A DNA stretch of 64,000 nucleotides from Monodelphis domestica. Its lineage: Eukaryota; Chordata; Mammalia; Didelphimorphia; Didelphidae. The translations under genes were made by a program, and so were the position numbers. Shown one piece after another: positions 43,556-55,787 of the stretch; the stretch's first letter is position 1, and each line of letters starts with the position of its first letter. The DNA lies in contig NC_077234.1 of assembly GCF_027887165.1 (NCBI RefSeq), positions 250,514,158 to 250,578,157 on the forward strand. Reading direction: 5' to 3'. A model generated the notes under the pieces. The model made no database searches, was not told where the DNA came from, and saw only the letters and a list, made by a program, of their open reading frames with translations.

Positions 43556-44960
43556 AAAGACATTAAATATTATGGTAAAGATGCCCTATTCAACAAAAGC
43601 TGCTGGAAAAAAACTAGAAAGCAGCCTGGTGGAAATTGGGTCTATACCAACATCTTATTCCATATGCTTAAAGCCCAAATAAGTGTCTGAAACAAAGTTT
43701 TTAAACCATATAAATAAATAAATTTCATAACTTTGACTAGGGGATAAATTCTTAACAAATCAGGAAAACTAGAAGAGAAAATGGAAAATATTTATTACAG
43801 TAGGATCTTGTTTTATGTAACCACTATGATCCAAGACCTATCACATAAGCTGAAAATCATACATAAGAGCAAAACCCATTGTTTAATAAGAATTTCTTAT
43901 ATGAACATACCTAGACACTCTACTACTTTTTTAGGTTTATCAGAGCTACCATCATCACTATTCTTGCACTTTGAGGCCATTATCAAGGGCTAAATATCAT
44001 TAATGAAACAAGCAGAAGCACTGCTCTCATGCAAATGTAACTTGTAAGAAAGAACTCTGGACAAAGACTATTGCAGGAGCTAACTTTGGAACAAAACAAT
44101 AACTTAACACTAAAACTTCTCAGAGATTGAATGAGCATGATTAGGTGAACTGCTTAAAAGCTTTATACCACTTGAAAAAATGGCACAGATTTAGCACATA
44201 ATTAAAAATGTTTATTTTACATAGTTTTCTCCATTTTTATTGTAAATTCTATATGTCTGAATTTGCATGTGTTGAGTTGACATGAAACAGTACTATTGTA
44301 TATAAAACTGTAAAAGCTTTTTCTAACAACAAAATCAATACAGATTTATTAAAGAAATGATTAAATTCAAAATATTTCACAGCAAAATTTCTTTGATAAA
44401 GGTCTAATATCTGAGACATATGAGATTGATACAAATATGTAAGAATAAGTTCCATTCTCAAATAATTAGTTGATTGAAAGATATGAGCTGCCAATTTTCA
44501 CATGAAGAAATGCTATCAATAACCATATGAAAACATACTCCAAATCTCTAAGAAAAATACAAATGAAACTATCTTTCAGATTTTATTTCACAATGATCAG
44601 ATTGGGGAAAATGACAAAAAGGAAAGGTAACAATTGTTAGAGGGGCCGAGGAAGGACAAGAACACTAATGCACTCATCACAGAATTGTGGACTAGTCTAA
44701 CCATTTTATAAAACTCTCTGGAACTATGTCAAAAAGTAATTGAAATATGTATACACTTTGACCCAATGATTTTACTATTAAGTATATACTACAAAGCGGT
44801 AAAGACAGAGGAAAAGGCTCATGCATACAAAAATATCCATAGGAACACTTTTGTTATATTTAACTAGGGAAAAAATGTGTCTAACATCTAAATAATGACT
44901 GCAAATTTGTGTGACTAGGCATAGATAAAAATGAGCATAATGGTCATAATAATATAGATG
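43556..44960 (+). mobile_element. Degenerate L1 ORF2 3' part, sense, interrupted
   Basis: 43565-43795 contains 'tattcaacaaaagctgctggaaaaaaactagaaagcagcctgg' (the 'DKNCWENWKTVWE' area) and 'agtgtctgaaacaaagtttttaaacc'. 44390-44960 continues with 'tttgataaaggtctaatatctgagacatat', 'caataaccatatgaaaacatactcc', 'gaatt.tggactagtctaaccattttataaa' and 'gaactatgtcaaaaagtaattg'. Both follow the sense ORF2 order seen at 19.8-20.6 kb. About 0.4 kb or more between them is other sequence. Strongly diverged. Confidence 0.7.
43797..44230. mobile_element. Possible Tigger-like (pogo/Tc1-mariner) insertion in the L1
   Basis: The interruption starts 'tacagtaggatcttgttttatgtaacc' followed by 'tcacataagctgaaaatcatacataagag', which recalls the Tigger-type end 'cagt.ggtcctcgcttaacgtcg ... 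aagcgaaa' after a TA. I could not find a convincing matching inverted end, so both the family and the right boundary (approximate) are uncertain. Confidence 0.3.
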
Positions 44961-47589
44961 TGAGATACATCAGTTTTGTTGAAAAGAGAATAAAAAGAAA
45001 ATAATTTTATAAAGAAAATCAATAAAATACACAATAGAAAGTACCAAAGAGAAAAAGTAAAAAGAGAAAAAGTGAGATGCAGACTGTTAGAAGAGCCATA
45101 TAGAAAACTGCCCTTCAGATGAATGTGCTAAGAGGATCTGTTTGAAGATAGAGAAATGCCAAAGGTAATGATGGCATCAGCATTGTGGTCCATCATTCCA
45201 TTTGCATGTGAAGATTTTAAGTATTAGTAGTAATTATCATAATTATAAATCAAATATTTGCTTGGAGATGATGCTTAAGGACCACTAGGTTTCCAGTTTT
45301 CAGAAATATAAATTTCTTGAGCTTTATCCGTAAGAGAAAAATGATTTACTAACTTCCAGGAAATTTTAATTTGAGATATTGGGCAAGTGAAAATGCCAGC
45401 TGGGAAGAAGTCAGTAGGAAAGTATAATCTGCCAGGAAAGTCTTATTTGTGTTCCTAGGAAGTTACTGATTAGAAGAAAGGGATTGATTTGCTGGTTGCT
45501 TGAAGAAAAAGGCTGGGGTAATCTCTGTGAACTTCCTTGGAAGGAAGTGATTACTGCTGAGGGCTTTTACCTTCAATCATTTTCTACAGCTTGAGAAAGG
45601 TGAGACCACTTAAAAATCCCTGGTTATTCTTTATCATCCTGTATGTCTTGAGAAGAAGAAAGGCTTTGAATCTCTTTTACAGTTAGAACAGATTTGATGT
45701 TCATGAGATCTGACGGGACAAAGCAGAATCCCTTGGAAGGAAGTCTTGCCTTTATTGCCTGGAAAGCCAGCCTAGGTGCTTCACAATTCCCTTGCTTAAG
45801 GAAGTTGCTTGTCATTAAAATAGTGGCACTTTCTCAGCACCCAGTTAAAGGTAGCTTAGTTGGGAAAGCTTATCGCTATTTCATCAGTTTGAGAGGAGAA
45901 AGGGAACAGCTCCACTGAGATGAGGATGTGAAGAAGAGAGTCCAAATGAGCACGTATGTGCTAGATTCCATGCCCAAGCGGAGCAAGCCAGGAGAAGAAG
46001 CCCACGTTTCTAAGGGAGCGAGAACAAGAGTCCAGTTCCCAGACTGAGTGGCCTGAGTCTGCATCTAAGACAAATAGAACTAATGAAGAGTTCTCTGCGT
46101 GTTTGCTGAGAAACCCAGGCCTGATGGCTTTCTACTTCTTCTGCATGCTCTCTTTTCCATGTTCTCCTTCTCTTTAGGGAGAAATGAATCCACTTTACTA
46201 ATCTTGTTTCTTGAGAGTATCTTTTACTTTCTTTGATCATTTTATTTTTTCAAGAGTCGGATTTTCAAAGGTAAGACGATCGCTTTGGGTGGTCCTTTCG
46301 GCAAATGCTGTCTAGAGGGGGGCAACTAGATGTTGGGATAAACAGTCGATTGTTGATGCGAGGTAATTACTAGTAAAATTGGGAGTTGGTACAGAGTTCC
46401 CCAAACAGAGAAAGCTTAAATAAGCCCAGGCTATTACCCCATTACCTGGAGAGCTAGTGTTCCTTGGGGGGGATGTTTGGCAAATGAGTGGTGCATGCTG
46501 TGAAGAAGCATTGCAAATGAGCTGGAAACGGTCTTTTAAAGTGGTGGCCTCCGTTCCCTTTATGCCTCCAGGAAAATTTTAAAAGGAAATCTATTCATTA
46601 GGGGCAGAATTGAAGTCATTAACTAAAGAGAAAGCAAGGCTGAGAGAGGCACTGAGAAGGAGTGACTTCACTCACTGCAGGGAAAGGGGGTAACTTGTTC
46701 CTCTCCTGATCGGCCTTTCAACTCCAAAAGGACATGAAGTTGAAAACAAATAAACTGACCCTCATAAGGGATGGCTAAACTTCACGTCTTCACGCTGGAG
46801 GAGCTCACTGAGGACTGCAGTGTGTTCTAAGGAGTCCATTTTTTTCTCTATTCAACAAACACTAAAGAGCAAGATCCAGTATTTTTCCATATCTTTCAAT
46901 CAGTTGTATGCCTGAGAAAAGGGCTTTATTCATAAGTTATAACTAGGGAAGGAATTTCCACACTGATAACATCATCGTACTCGTGAAAAATCAACAATTT
47001 AGTCAACTACAGATTAGTTTTTAAAAGACAAAATCACAAAGGAAGCAGAAGGCAAAAGCCAGAATGCTCACTACCAGATCTCACTTCTACCTTCATATTT
47101 CTTTGTTTCATAACAGGAAGCAAGCATTTTAGCAAGCCAGGCTATTTTAGGGCTGCTGCTTTGCAATGATCAGATCTGCTAAGTCATCCATCCCCTGAGG
47201 CACTTGCTTTGCCTTCTCCTTCTCAGTGTTCATCATAATGTAAGTTTGAAAAAAAAAAAAGCTTTGGTCATCAATCAGCTCTCTGAATAAGCAAAGTTTT
47301 TCAGAGCACAAATCACTGGGGAAAGAAAAGCCCCCCAAAAGCAGAGGCCTTTTGCTTTTTCCTCACTTGTGTAATTGATTGGCATTAAGTTCATAAGTCT
47401 TTTGAGTTTTGGGCTATTTTCAATTAAGAAAAATCATTGTAGCCACAGCTCCCTGCCCCCACATCACGTACCGTCTTTCAATCTTGGCTCCACTTAACAT
47501 ACAGATATGAAAATAGAGTGAAAAGTTTTTTCAAGGACACTGCAGAAATGATGACCTGTTTGGGTAAAGTGAGAAGCCAATGAGATTCT
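44961..47589. other. Unassigned sequence
   Basis: About 2.6 kb. 45600-46500 is somewhat richer in GC, with short overlapping frames on both strands and no domains. An A-rich patch lies at 44980-45080. No repeat family named. Confidence 0.3.
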
Positions 47590-47645
47590 AGAGCTGGAAG
47601 AGAACTAAGAGTTCATTCTATCAAAAGAGAAATTTCGAGTTTGGA
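47590..47645. mobile_element. CR1-like module, short
   Basis: 'gattctagagctggaagagaactaagagttcattctatcaa' resembles the 'agagctggaagggacct.agag.tcatctagtccaa' module. Confidence 0.4.
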
Positions 47646-47729
47646 CCCAGAATAGAGAAGCATGTTTGGTAAGCTCAATATTATACATGAACTTTGACTA
47701 TACTAAATAAACCCTGTATGCTTTTCCAT

Positions 47730-49330
47730 TAACTCTTTCTGCCTGCTCAATTTCTATTTTCCCTATGGTTAGAATGACCCTTCTTTTTTATACTCCAACA
47801 TCCGCTTAATTTCTGTCATCCAAGAACTGATTGACTGTCCATCGTGATCAGACTTCCAAGTTCTCAACCCTTATTCACATTAGACTTCCTCCTCCCTCAT
47901 CCTTCTCCTTCCCTTAAAACCTTCCTGTTATTCCTAATCCTGCCACCTCCTCATGCTATTATTTTAAATGGACTCTTCGTATCCCCTCTAACTCATATTC
48001 CAATTACTATACTACCCTCCTTTCTTTCATCCATTGATCTATTTGCATAAAACCGAGGTTAGTCTATTCCTTCCCCTGTCCATGGTACTTCCTATCAATG
48101 GTAACACTACTCCATTCTCCTAAAACTAATTTCCCTACTATGACCAACTCTGCCACTTTTTCAGCATATTATTTTATCTTTCTCAATTCCATCACTGCAA
48201 AAATTATAGAAAGAAGACTCCATACTGGATCCTGACCCTTTGTCATCACCCATTCAACTCCTTAAACCTTTAAAGAATGGCTTCCATTCCCATCATTCTA
48301 CTGAAGCAGAAGGCATTGTTAATCCCATAAACTTCACCATAAACTCTCTGCCTTCTTAGTTTCTCCCTTCCCCTTGTAGATAGTGGAGTCCTCCAGCTCA
48401 CATCCCAATATCCTACTCCCAATGTCTGTCATCCTGGAATTTATTGTATTAAAACTATCCTGTTGCTACCCTAGGTTCTCATTATTACTCACATTTACCC
48501 TATTCCTGCTTTTTCCTCTGAATGTCCTACTATACCTCATCTTTCTGTTACCTCCTCATGCTATTATTATATCTCTATGAAGCCCTTTACTGTTAAATTT
48601 CCAGAAAGAAGAGACTACACTTGCTTCTTACACTTTATTATCACCCATTCACTCCTTAAGTCATTACAATCTGGATTCCATCCCCTTCATTTTACTTAAA
48701 CAATTCTATTTCCTTAAAATTATCCTTCATGAACTCTCTGTGGCCTTTGACACTGGGTAGAACATTTAATACTTCTTGATTCTCTCCCCTCTGGAATTAT
48801 CATGGTCTTCTTCCTGTCTTTTTGAACCACTTGTCTATCATTTTCACTTAATCTTCTTCCTCCTCTTCCTCCTCTTTAAATATAGGAATTCCCTAGAGTT
48901 TTTCCTTGACTCATTTATTTTCCTACACTCTCTTCCCTTGGGGACTTTATTCAGGTCTATGTCTTCAATGATTAAATGTCTAGAGATGATTCCCAGGTCT
49001 ATAACACCACTTGACCTCTGTCCTGAATGACAGGTCCACATTCAACTGCCTTCTAGATGGCTTTACCTAAATGTTCGACTGGAAAGACAGACTCAACATG
49101 AATAAAACTGAACTGGTATATTCCCTTTTTTCAACTGCTTATGTGTCTATCCTCTTAGCCTCTCAGACTTGAATTTTGAATACCCCTTCATCCTCCTTTT
49201 TTCTTATTCTACACATATAATCAATTGCTAAATTTCATTGATTCCTCATCGCCATTTGTTGCTCATCTGCCCCACCCCACCCCTAACTCCCACCTTTTTT
49301 ACTCTCACCACATTCTAGTATAGGGCCTGA
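47730..49330 (+). mobile_element. L2 LINE ORF2 fragment, sense, with internal duplication
   Basis: 48640-49200 shows L2 RT-region blocks in order: 'cattacaatctggattccatccccttcattttacttaaac' (L2 'tacaatctggcttcc.cccc.tca..ctactgaaac'), 'gaactctctgtggcctttgacactg' (RT motif A area, L2 'gacctctctgcctttgacactg'), 'gattcccaggtctataacaccacttgacctctgtcctgaatgacaggtccacattcaactgccttctagatgg' and 'agactcaacatgaataaaactgaactggt' (L2 'aaactcaacatgtccaaaactgaactc'). 47810-48350 repeats the upstream part of the same region. Pyrimidine-rich on this strand, many stops, ancient. Confidence 0.75.
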
Positions 49331-49494
49331 CCAATAAGACAGAACTTATTCACGTACTGGCAATGACAAGAATCTAGGAAGGCAAAAGCAATTTCTTAGA
49401 GTTTGTGATTGATAATAAAGGGAGCAAACAGACATAATCTCACACACATCAGTGTTAATATTCATTACAAAAGGGACTCGGGGAGGGGAAGAAA

Positions 49495-49645
49495 AGAGTA
49501 CTGGAAAGAGAAGTCCTTGATCCAAACCCAGCTTTGAATGGTTACTGTCTCTAGACTTAAATGTCTTCATCTGTAAAATAAGGAAGTTGACCCAGGGTCA
49601 ATTCTAAGGTCCTTTTTAGTCTTAACGCCATGATACTATGATCAT
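49495..49645 (+). mobile_element. MIR/Mar1-type SINE remnant, sense
   Basis: 'tccttgatccaaacccagctttgaatgg', 'cttaaatgtcttcatctgtaaaataaggaagttgacccagggtcaattctaaggtccttttta' and 'cgccatgatactatgatc'. Confidence 0.6.
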
Positions 49646-50564
49646 TTGAGTCCAATCCACTTATCAGAAGAAAATTTTAATAACAATAAAATAAAATTTT
49701 ACTTTGTCATTCATTTGCTATAGTAAATACAAATTCAGAGTAATATGTAAAGATTTTAAACATTTTCCCCAAAGTACAAAATACCTTGCTGTCCTGGAAT
49801 CTAATAACTCTCAAGGTGATTGATGACATGGATTTTCTGGGCTCACACTTCTCCTTAAAAACCCTGATATTGCCAAGTTTTTCTAATGAAAATAAAGCAT
49901 GAAGTTAATTATCTAATGAATTGAGACAGTGAATCTTTGTGGCGTAGTATTTCAATTAGTAATCTACACTGATCATACTAAAGAATTGTTCATCATATCA
50001 CTTTATCTGGCTAAATACTTCTGTTCTAATTCTTCCTAAAAAGATATGAACTTTGGAAAATGAAAAACAAAAGAATCTTATTCTGGCAGGCTCCTCTAAT
50101 GAGCATCTGGCTCATCTCTTTACCTCCAAGTAGGAATTCTTCTAAATCACCTCAAAAAGATAATGATATCCAAAATATTTATTTCAAGAATGGTTTTGAC
50201 AAACCTAGTTTAATGGTATAAATGGAGAATAGGACTGGGGCCCAGAGTGGTGATTTTATAAATATAAGGAAGTATAGGATTAACAACCTCCCTCTAAAAA
50301 GGTAGGTCAACACTTCAGCAACCAGAAGTCTTAGAGAGTTGCTTAGCACCATGGTGTCAAAATCATATAGAAACAGGAGTCACTATACCACACATAATGA
50401 TTTCTGTGGGCCATATAGTGACTTAGAAAAATCACACATTAATATTATCCATACTTAATTATATTTTTATTTATTTTGTTAAATATTTGTCAAAATATAT
50501 CCTCAAAATAGTACCCTTAAATATGGTTCAGGGTGTTTGGAGTTGCATGCACCTTGTTTGACAT
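49646..50564. other. Unassigned AT-rich sequence
   Basis: Nothing recognised. Confidence 0.3.
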
Positions 50565-50685
50565 CTCTGGAGTAAAGCACTGAGACTTTAAATCATTTAC
50601 CCAGTGTCACACAGCCATATTTGTCTAAGGTAAGACTTCAACCCATATTCCTGATTTTCTATCCACTGTACCAGGCTGATTCTTA
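50565..50685 (-). mobile_element. MIR-type SINE remnant, antisense
   Basis: 'aaatcatttacccagtgtcacacagccat', 'gacttcaacccatattcctgattttctatccactgtaccaggct'. Confidence 0.7.
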
Positions 50686-51290
50686 ATAAATGAAATAATG
50701 AAAATTAATCCTTTCCCTTAAAATAAATAAAAGTCAAAAAGCCAGTTTGAGGCTCTTCATGAAGCAATAGCATTCAAAATGAACTTTGTTGGCATGTTTA
50801 CAATCTAAGTAATAGAAGCATCTATCATAAAGATATCCATCCCAGAACGTGCTATCAAAAAAAAAGATGTGGACAATATCTTTTTTAGAGGTGAAAGTAT
50901 ACGTGCTGTGTTCCTAAATTAAAATGCTACCTCTCCAAATATTTTAATCAATCACTTGAAACTACCTCCTCTGAGCTCATTATTTTTCATTAAGCTTTTG
51001 TGGATGGTAGAAACATAATTAGCCACACTTGTTCCTTATGATTTAATGTGGGTTCATTTGTTGTGGTTCTTAATTTTTTTTAGGATTTGGATATTAACTT
51101 TTATTATTTTGACCTTGATAGCATCAACAAACACAAATATTTTAATAAACAGACAACAGAAAATGATGATTATATGTGAAACTGGACATTTTTATTATGC
51201 ACAGCTTGTTTTTTTAGTTGATAATAACCTCAAATGTGCTAGTTCTGAAGATGTCTTATTTGTATCTCCTTCTGAACTTCATTCTGTTCT
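50686..51290. other. Unassigned sequence
   Basis: Nothing recognised. Confidence 0.3.
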
Positions 51291-52404
51291 CTTGTGACCA
51301 ATTAAAATATTTCTTAGACCTCCTTTAATTTCTCGTTTCTTCGCATTTGGCACCACTATAACTATTCCCTCTCTCTACTTTTCCTCCCCTCCTTTCTTTG
51401 TAGCAAATAAGTATGGTTAAGGAAAACAAATCCCTATGTTGGCAATGTCTGAAAATGTGTCCCTCACTATGAATCTCAAGCCCATCACCAGTTTTTCAAG
51501 AGGTGGGAAGCATGTTTTATCATTCACCTCATGAAATTCATATATGGTCATTGCATTTCCCAAACTAAAGAGTTTCAAACTTGTTTTTTCCCCTTTAACA
51601 TAGTGCATTCATTGTATGAATCATTCTCCTGGTCCTGCTAAATTTACTCTACTTCAATATATAGAACTCTTTCCAGATTTCACTTAATCTTTCCCTTTTG
51701 TCATTTCTTATGACCCAATAAAACTCACAATATCTACATACTATACTATATTCTATCATTCCCCAAATGTTATGATGACTATTCCCTTGTTTTCTAGTTC
51801 TTAGGAAAATGTCATTACAAGTAATTTTGTACATATGGATCCTTTCCCTCTTTCCTTGATCTCTTTAATGTAAAAGCATAGTACTACTAAATCTGGGTAA
51901 AAAAATTAAGCATAGTTTATTGACTTTTTGTGGGATGATTTCAAAGTGCTTTGCTGAATGGCTAGAGCATTTCACAGTTCTGTCAGGAGTACCTTATTGT
52001 GTCTATTTTCCCATAGCCTCTCCATAATTGTCACCTTCGTTCCTTTTTTTTGGTCGTCTTTGTCAATCTTATTCCTGTTATTTTCATTTGCATTTCTCTT
52101 ATTATTAGCTATCTAGAGATTTCTTATGTGATTGTTAGTACCTAACATTTCTTCTTTAGATACATACTTGTTCAAATTATTTAACCACTAGCAATTGGGG
52201 AATGGTGATTTTATATATATGTAAATATACATATATATATCAGTTCCTAATGCATTGTAGATATTAAATTTTTTCAGAGAAATTTACTATAAAGCTTTTC
52301 TCAAGTTAAGTATTTATTTCTCTCCTAATTTTAACTATATATATTTTATTTGTTTAAAACCTTTACAACTTTATTTAATCAAAATTGCTGATTTTATCTC
52401 CTCT

Positions 52405-52600
52405 ATCCAGTACATATAGGTCATTTGACTTGGAATAAAGAAGTCAAGGTTTCAAATCCTACTTCAGACATTTAGAAACTGTTCAACCCTGGGAAACTCA
52501 CCAAAGACTTTATGCTTTAATTCTCTTATCTGTAAAGTGAGGAGGCTGGAATTGATGGCCTCAAAGGTCTCTTTCTATTCTAAATATATGATCCTGCATT
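52405..52600 (+). mobile_element. Mar1/MIR-type SINE nested in the old L1, sense
   Basis: 'gacttggaataaagaagtcaaggtttcaaatcctacttcagacatttagaaactg', 'tcaaccctgggaaactcacc', 'ttaattctcttatctgtaaagtgaggaggctggaattgatggcctcaaaggtc'. Confidence 0.75.
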
Positions 52601-53094
52601 ATTTATTTTGTCAATAGCTTTTCCTCTATACATATATATAATGTTGAAAGGTATTTCCTAGTCTCTCTAACTTGTTTATGGTATCAACATTTGTATCTAG
52701 ATCATAGAACTATTGGAACTTTTTGTGGTATAAGTTATAAGTATAATAAAATATAAGTTATTAACTTAAGCTAATTTGGCTAGACTAATTGCCAGGTTTT
52801 CTAGCAATTTTTCTTGAAAAGTGAATGGTTATCCCAAACTTTATGGTTTTTGGATTTATCAAAAACTCTAATTTTGATTGTGTATTCATTTCATAGACTC
52901 CAAATCTTCTCTGGTTAAGTTTATTTTTAACCAGAATAAAATAATATTGATGATCACTGCTTTATAGTTTGATACTTAGTACTTATAGACTGCCTTTTTG
53001 TTTTATATTTCATATCTCCTGAATTTGCCAATTATTTCAATTAATTTTAGTGTAATCTTTAGGATTCACCAAGGAGATTATCATGTCATCTGTC

Positions 53095-53315
53095 AAAATA
53101 ACAACAGCTAGCACTTATTTACTGCTCTAAGGTTTGCAAAGCACTTTACAAAATTATTTCATTTGATCCTTATTGTGACCTTGGGAATTATATGATATTT
53201 TTTCCTCATTTTATACATGAGAAAACTCATGCAGACAAGTTTAGTGATGTATGGATCCTACAACTATCTGAAGCCCAATTTGAACTGAGATCTTCCTGGC
53301 TCCGTCTTTCCTCCT
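53095..53315 (-). mobile_element. MIR-type SINE nested in the old L1, antisense
   Basis: 'acaacagctagcacttatttactgctctaaggtttgcaaagcactttacaaaattatttcatttgatcctta', 'cctcattttatacatgagaaaactcatgc', 'caatttgaactgagatcttcctggctcc'. Full order present. Confidence 0.85.
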
Positions 53316-53690
53316 ATTTCTTCTTTGTCTATTTTTAGTCTCTCAATTTCTTTTAATCATTTTATTGCTATAGCTAACTATATCAAATAATACTGGTAAC
53401 AGTAGACATCCTATTTTATCCCTGACTTTGTTGGAAATATCTTTAGAATTTCTACTTTTTCTTTTTAGATGGATACAATTTACCACCTTAAATAATGATC
53501 CTCCAGTTTCAATACTCGACTATTTTTAACATAAAATAGTGTTGTTTTTTTAAATGAAAACTTTTTTAAAGTACTCTAAATATGTTTATATTTATCCTTA
53601 ATTGAACCAGCCCTGTATTCTTAGTCCTTAGCTACTGCTTCAACAAGCCAGAAGACAAGTAAATGTGTTAATAAAAAAAAACAACTATTC

Positions 53691-53699
53691 AATATATAC

Positions 53700-53754
<55 letters not shown>
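53691..53754. repeat. (TA)n microsatellite
   Basis: About 60 bp of alternating TA with two 'ca' interruptions near the left end. Confidence 0.97.
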
Positions 53755-53760
<6 letters not shown>

Positions 53761-54107
53761 GAGAGAACACATAGCCACAGTTCTATATGGTACAATAGCC
53801 TCTTTGCTAATACCTTTCCCCATATTTTTGAGTCAATATTCATTAGGGACACTGGTTTACAGTCTTTTTTCTATGATCAATTTCTCACTAATTCACATGA
53901 TCAGTCTCTAAACCTTGTTGGTTTCATCAAAAGAATTCATATTATATTATAATAAATTGTTCTTTGAGTGTTGACAGAATGAACTTGATAGCCCAGCTAA
54001 TTTCCTTCACCCTTGGGAAGTCATTCTGGCTTTGTCAGACACAACTGAACAATTGAAAAAGAACAAGTATATCACTATGAACAAATGATGGTATTAGTTA
54101 ACCATAA

Positions 54108-54335
54108 TATCATACCTTGAACTTTTCAGTGTTGTATATAGATTGTCCCCTTTTATTCTCACAATGACCCTGTGAGACATCTGTTTTTATTAGCCCCATT
54201 TCATGAAAGAAAAAACTGAGACTCAAACAGTAAGTGGGAGTCACACAGCTAAGAAATGTCTGAGGCAGGATTTGAATACAGATCTTCCAGACTCTAAATG
54301 CAGTATAATATCCCTTCTACCTCACTGTACCTCTG
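54108..54335 (-). mobile_element. MIR-type SINE, antisense
   Basis: 'cccttttattctcacaatgaccctgtgagacatctg', 'gccccatttcatgaaagaaaaaactgagactcaaacag', 'gtcacacagctaagaaatgtctgaggcaggatttgaatacagatcttccagactc', 'cttctacctcactgtacctct'. Confidence 0.88.
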
Positions 54336-54816
54336 AATAGATTCAGGTTTAAATATTTTGACAACTTTATTTTAAAACATTTGGTTGCCTTTGTAATCAT
54401 ATGTATGTTATTTTATGTATTAAAAAAAACCATTACTTTAAGAATGGACCCTTGGTCCTCATCAGAATACTGAAAGGGGCATATGGCACAGGAAAGATTT
54501 ACAACTCATTTATACATATGGGTACATGCATGTTTATATCTGAATATCTGCCTATGTTTATGTGTTTCTAACCATAAATTGTTAGACCTGTTTCAAAATT
54601 AAATGCAACAAATGTATATTTATTGTATGACTACCGTGTTCAAGGCATTGTGCTTGGCATAATAAAATTATTATAAAATTTCCATTTTATATTCACACTT
54701 GGAGCCTATAATTAAAGCACGGGGTACACATTACTACAATTTTCATTAAGAAAATCCTTATGGTATGCTTTATGAAAATTTTAAAATATTCCTGTATTCA
54801 GCAGTTACTAGAGCTG
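54336..54816. other. Unassigned; short MIR/L2-type tail near 54605-54665
   Basis: 'caaatgtatatttattgtatgactaccgtgttcaaggcattgtgcttggcat' resembles the 'acatttattgagtgcctactgtgtgccaggcactgtgctaggc' tail of old SINE/LINE families. Confidence 0.45.
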
Positions 54817-54875
54817 CGAGGGACCATCTAGTCTAATCATCTAATTTGTCAGCTAGATCAAGAGATTAAAATAAA
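54817..54875. mobile_element. CR1-like module, short
   Basis: 'actagagctgcgagggaccatctagtctaatcatctaatttgtcag' is a good match to 'agagctggaagggaccatctagtccaacc'. Confidence 0.45.
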
Positions 54876-55787
54876 AGATTAACAAAGTGAAAATGCAAGA
54901 GTTGCTAAATTTTTCATAGCAAAAAATTAATCTACTACATTTGATACTGACTGGTTACCATTCTATATTGGTAAAATACATGCACAAAAAAACCCAACCA
55001 AGCAACCAAATGCTTAAGGTGGCTGACTCCAGCTAAATCTATTTTGCTTCTCTGGGTCTTGATGACCAGGAGAAAAGATTCTGATGTATTGTAGGTTCTG
55101 AAAAAGGAGAGCAAAAACGGCTCCCAGCTAGCTCTTACTTTTATGCCCTCTTTCACTCATGCCACAAAACCAATGCTATCTTCTTTCCAATACTATGGTT
55201 AGATGTGGAAATTGGTTTTGTGTTTACTTGAACATTTATTAGGAAGATTTTTTCAATGTAAGGGAAAGTAGAAGTGATAGCAAACATATATTTTAACTAG
55301 AAAATCAAGTTACAACCTCCCCCAAATGATATGGCTTCCAACCTCCTGCTCCCACCATATCTGGTCACAAATCTCCAGAAAGAAAATTGTATGTAGCTGG
55401 CAGGCTAACTTCTCTTCTCCCCACCCCAACCCTCAAGCTTCAGCCTGAGACTCTCTTCTGGTCTGGATTCTGACCCCTAACTGCACTAAAGCTGAGGTTT
55501 AGAGTCACCATCTCTGGGGATCACCAGGTTACATGCCTTTAGGATAAGCAAACCAGACTGTTTGACTCTTATTAAAGGTGCCTGGCCCGGAATGAAAAGA
55601 TGAAGGAATTTGTGGCGTCACGGGGCAGAGATCACCACTGAATCTGTGATTTCTTCCCTCAAGCAGATGAGTACTTTTCTATCATTTACAATCTTAATAC
55701 AGAGGCCTTTAATCTGATATCTGATACTTGAGGGGGTCTTTGAAAAACAACACCTCTTTGATTCAGAATGTTTCTTTGAAATCTTAC
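54876..55787. other. Unassigned sequence; possible intron downstream of a minus-strand exon
   Basis: No repeat recognised. If 55788-56034 is an exon, this would be its 3' intron. 55300-55560 is pyrimidine-rich on the plus strand. Confidence 0.3.

Larger units (their letters stand above)
51295..54000 (-). mobile_element. Old L1 (3'UTR and ORF2), antisense, with nested SINEs
   Basis: The order on the plus strand is L1 3'UTR to RT, antisense: 'ctcctggtcctgctaaatttactctacttcaatatatagaactctttccag', 'gctgaatggctagagcatttcacagttctgtcaggagtacc', 'ttcatttgcatttctctt', 'gtttttggatttatcaaaaactc', 'tactggtaacagtagacatcctattttatccctgac' (opposite the RT/FADD region) and 'gtcaatattcattagggacactgg'. It is interrupted by a Mar1 (52405-52600), a MIR (53095-53315) and a TA array (53691-53754), each inserted later. 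No useful frame survives. Confidence 0.75.

Noticed and set aside
53665-53952. 95-codon frame with IYIYIY repeats
   Set aside because: Translation of the (TA)n array and antisense L1.
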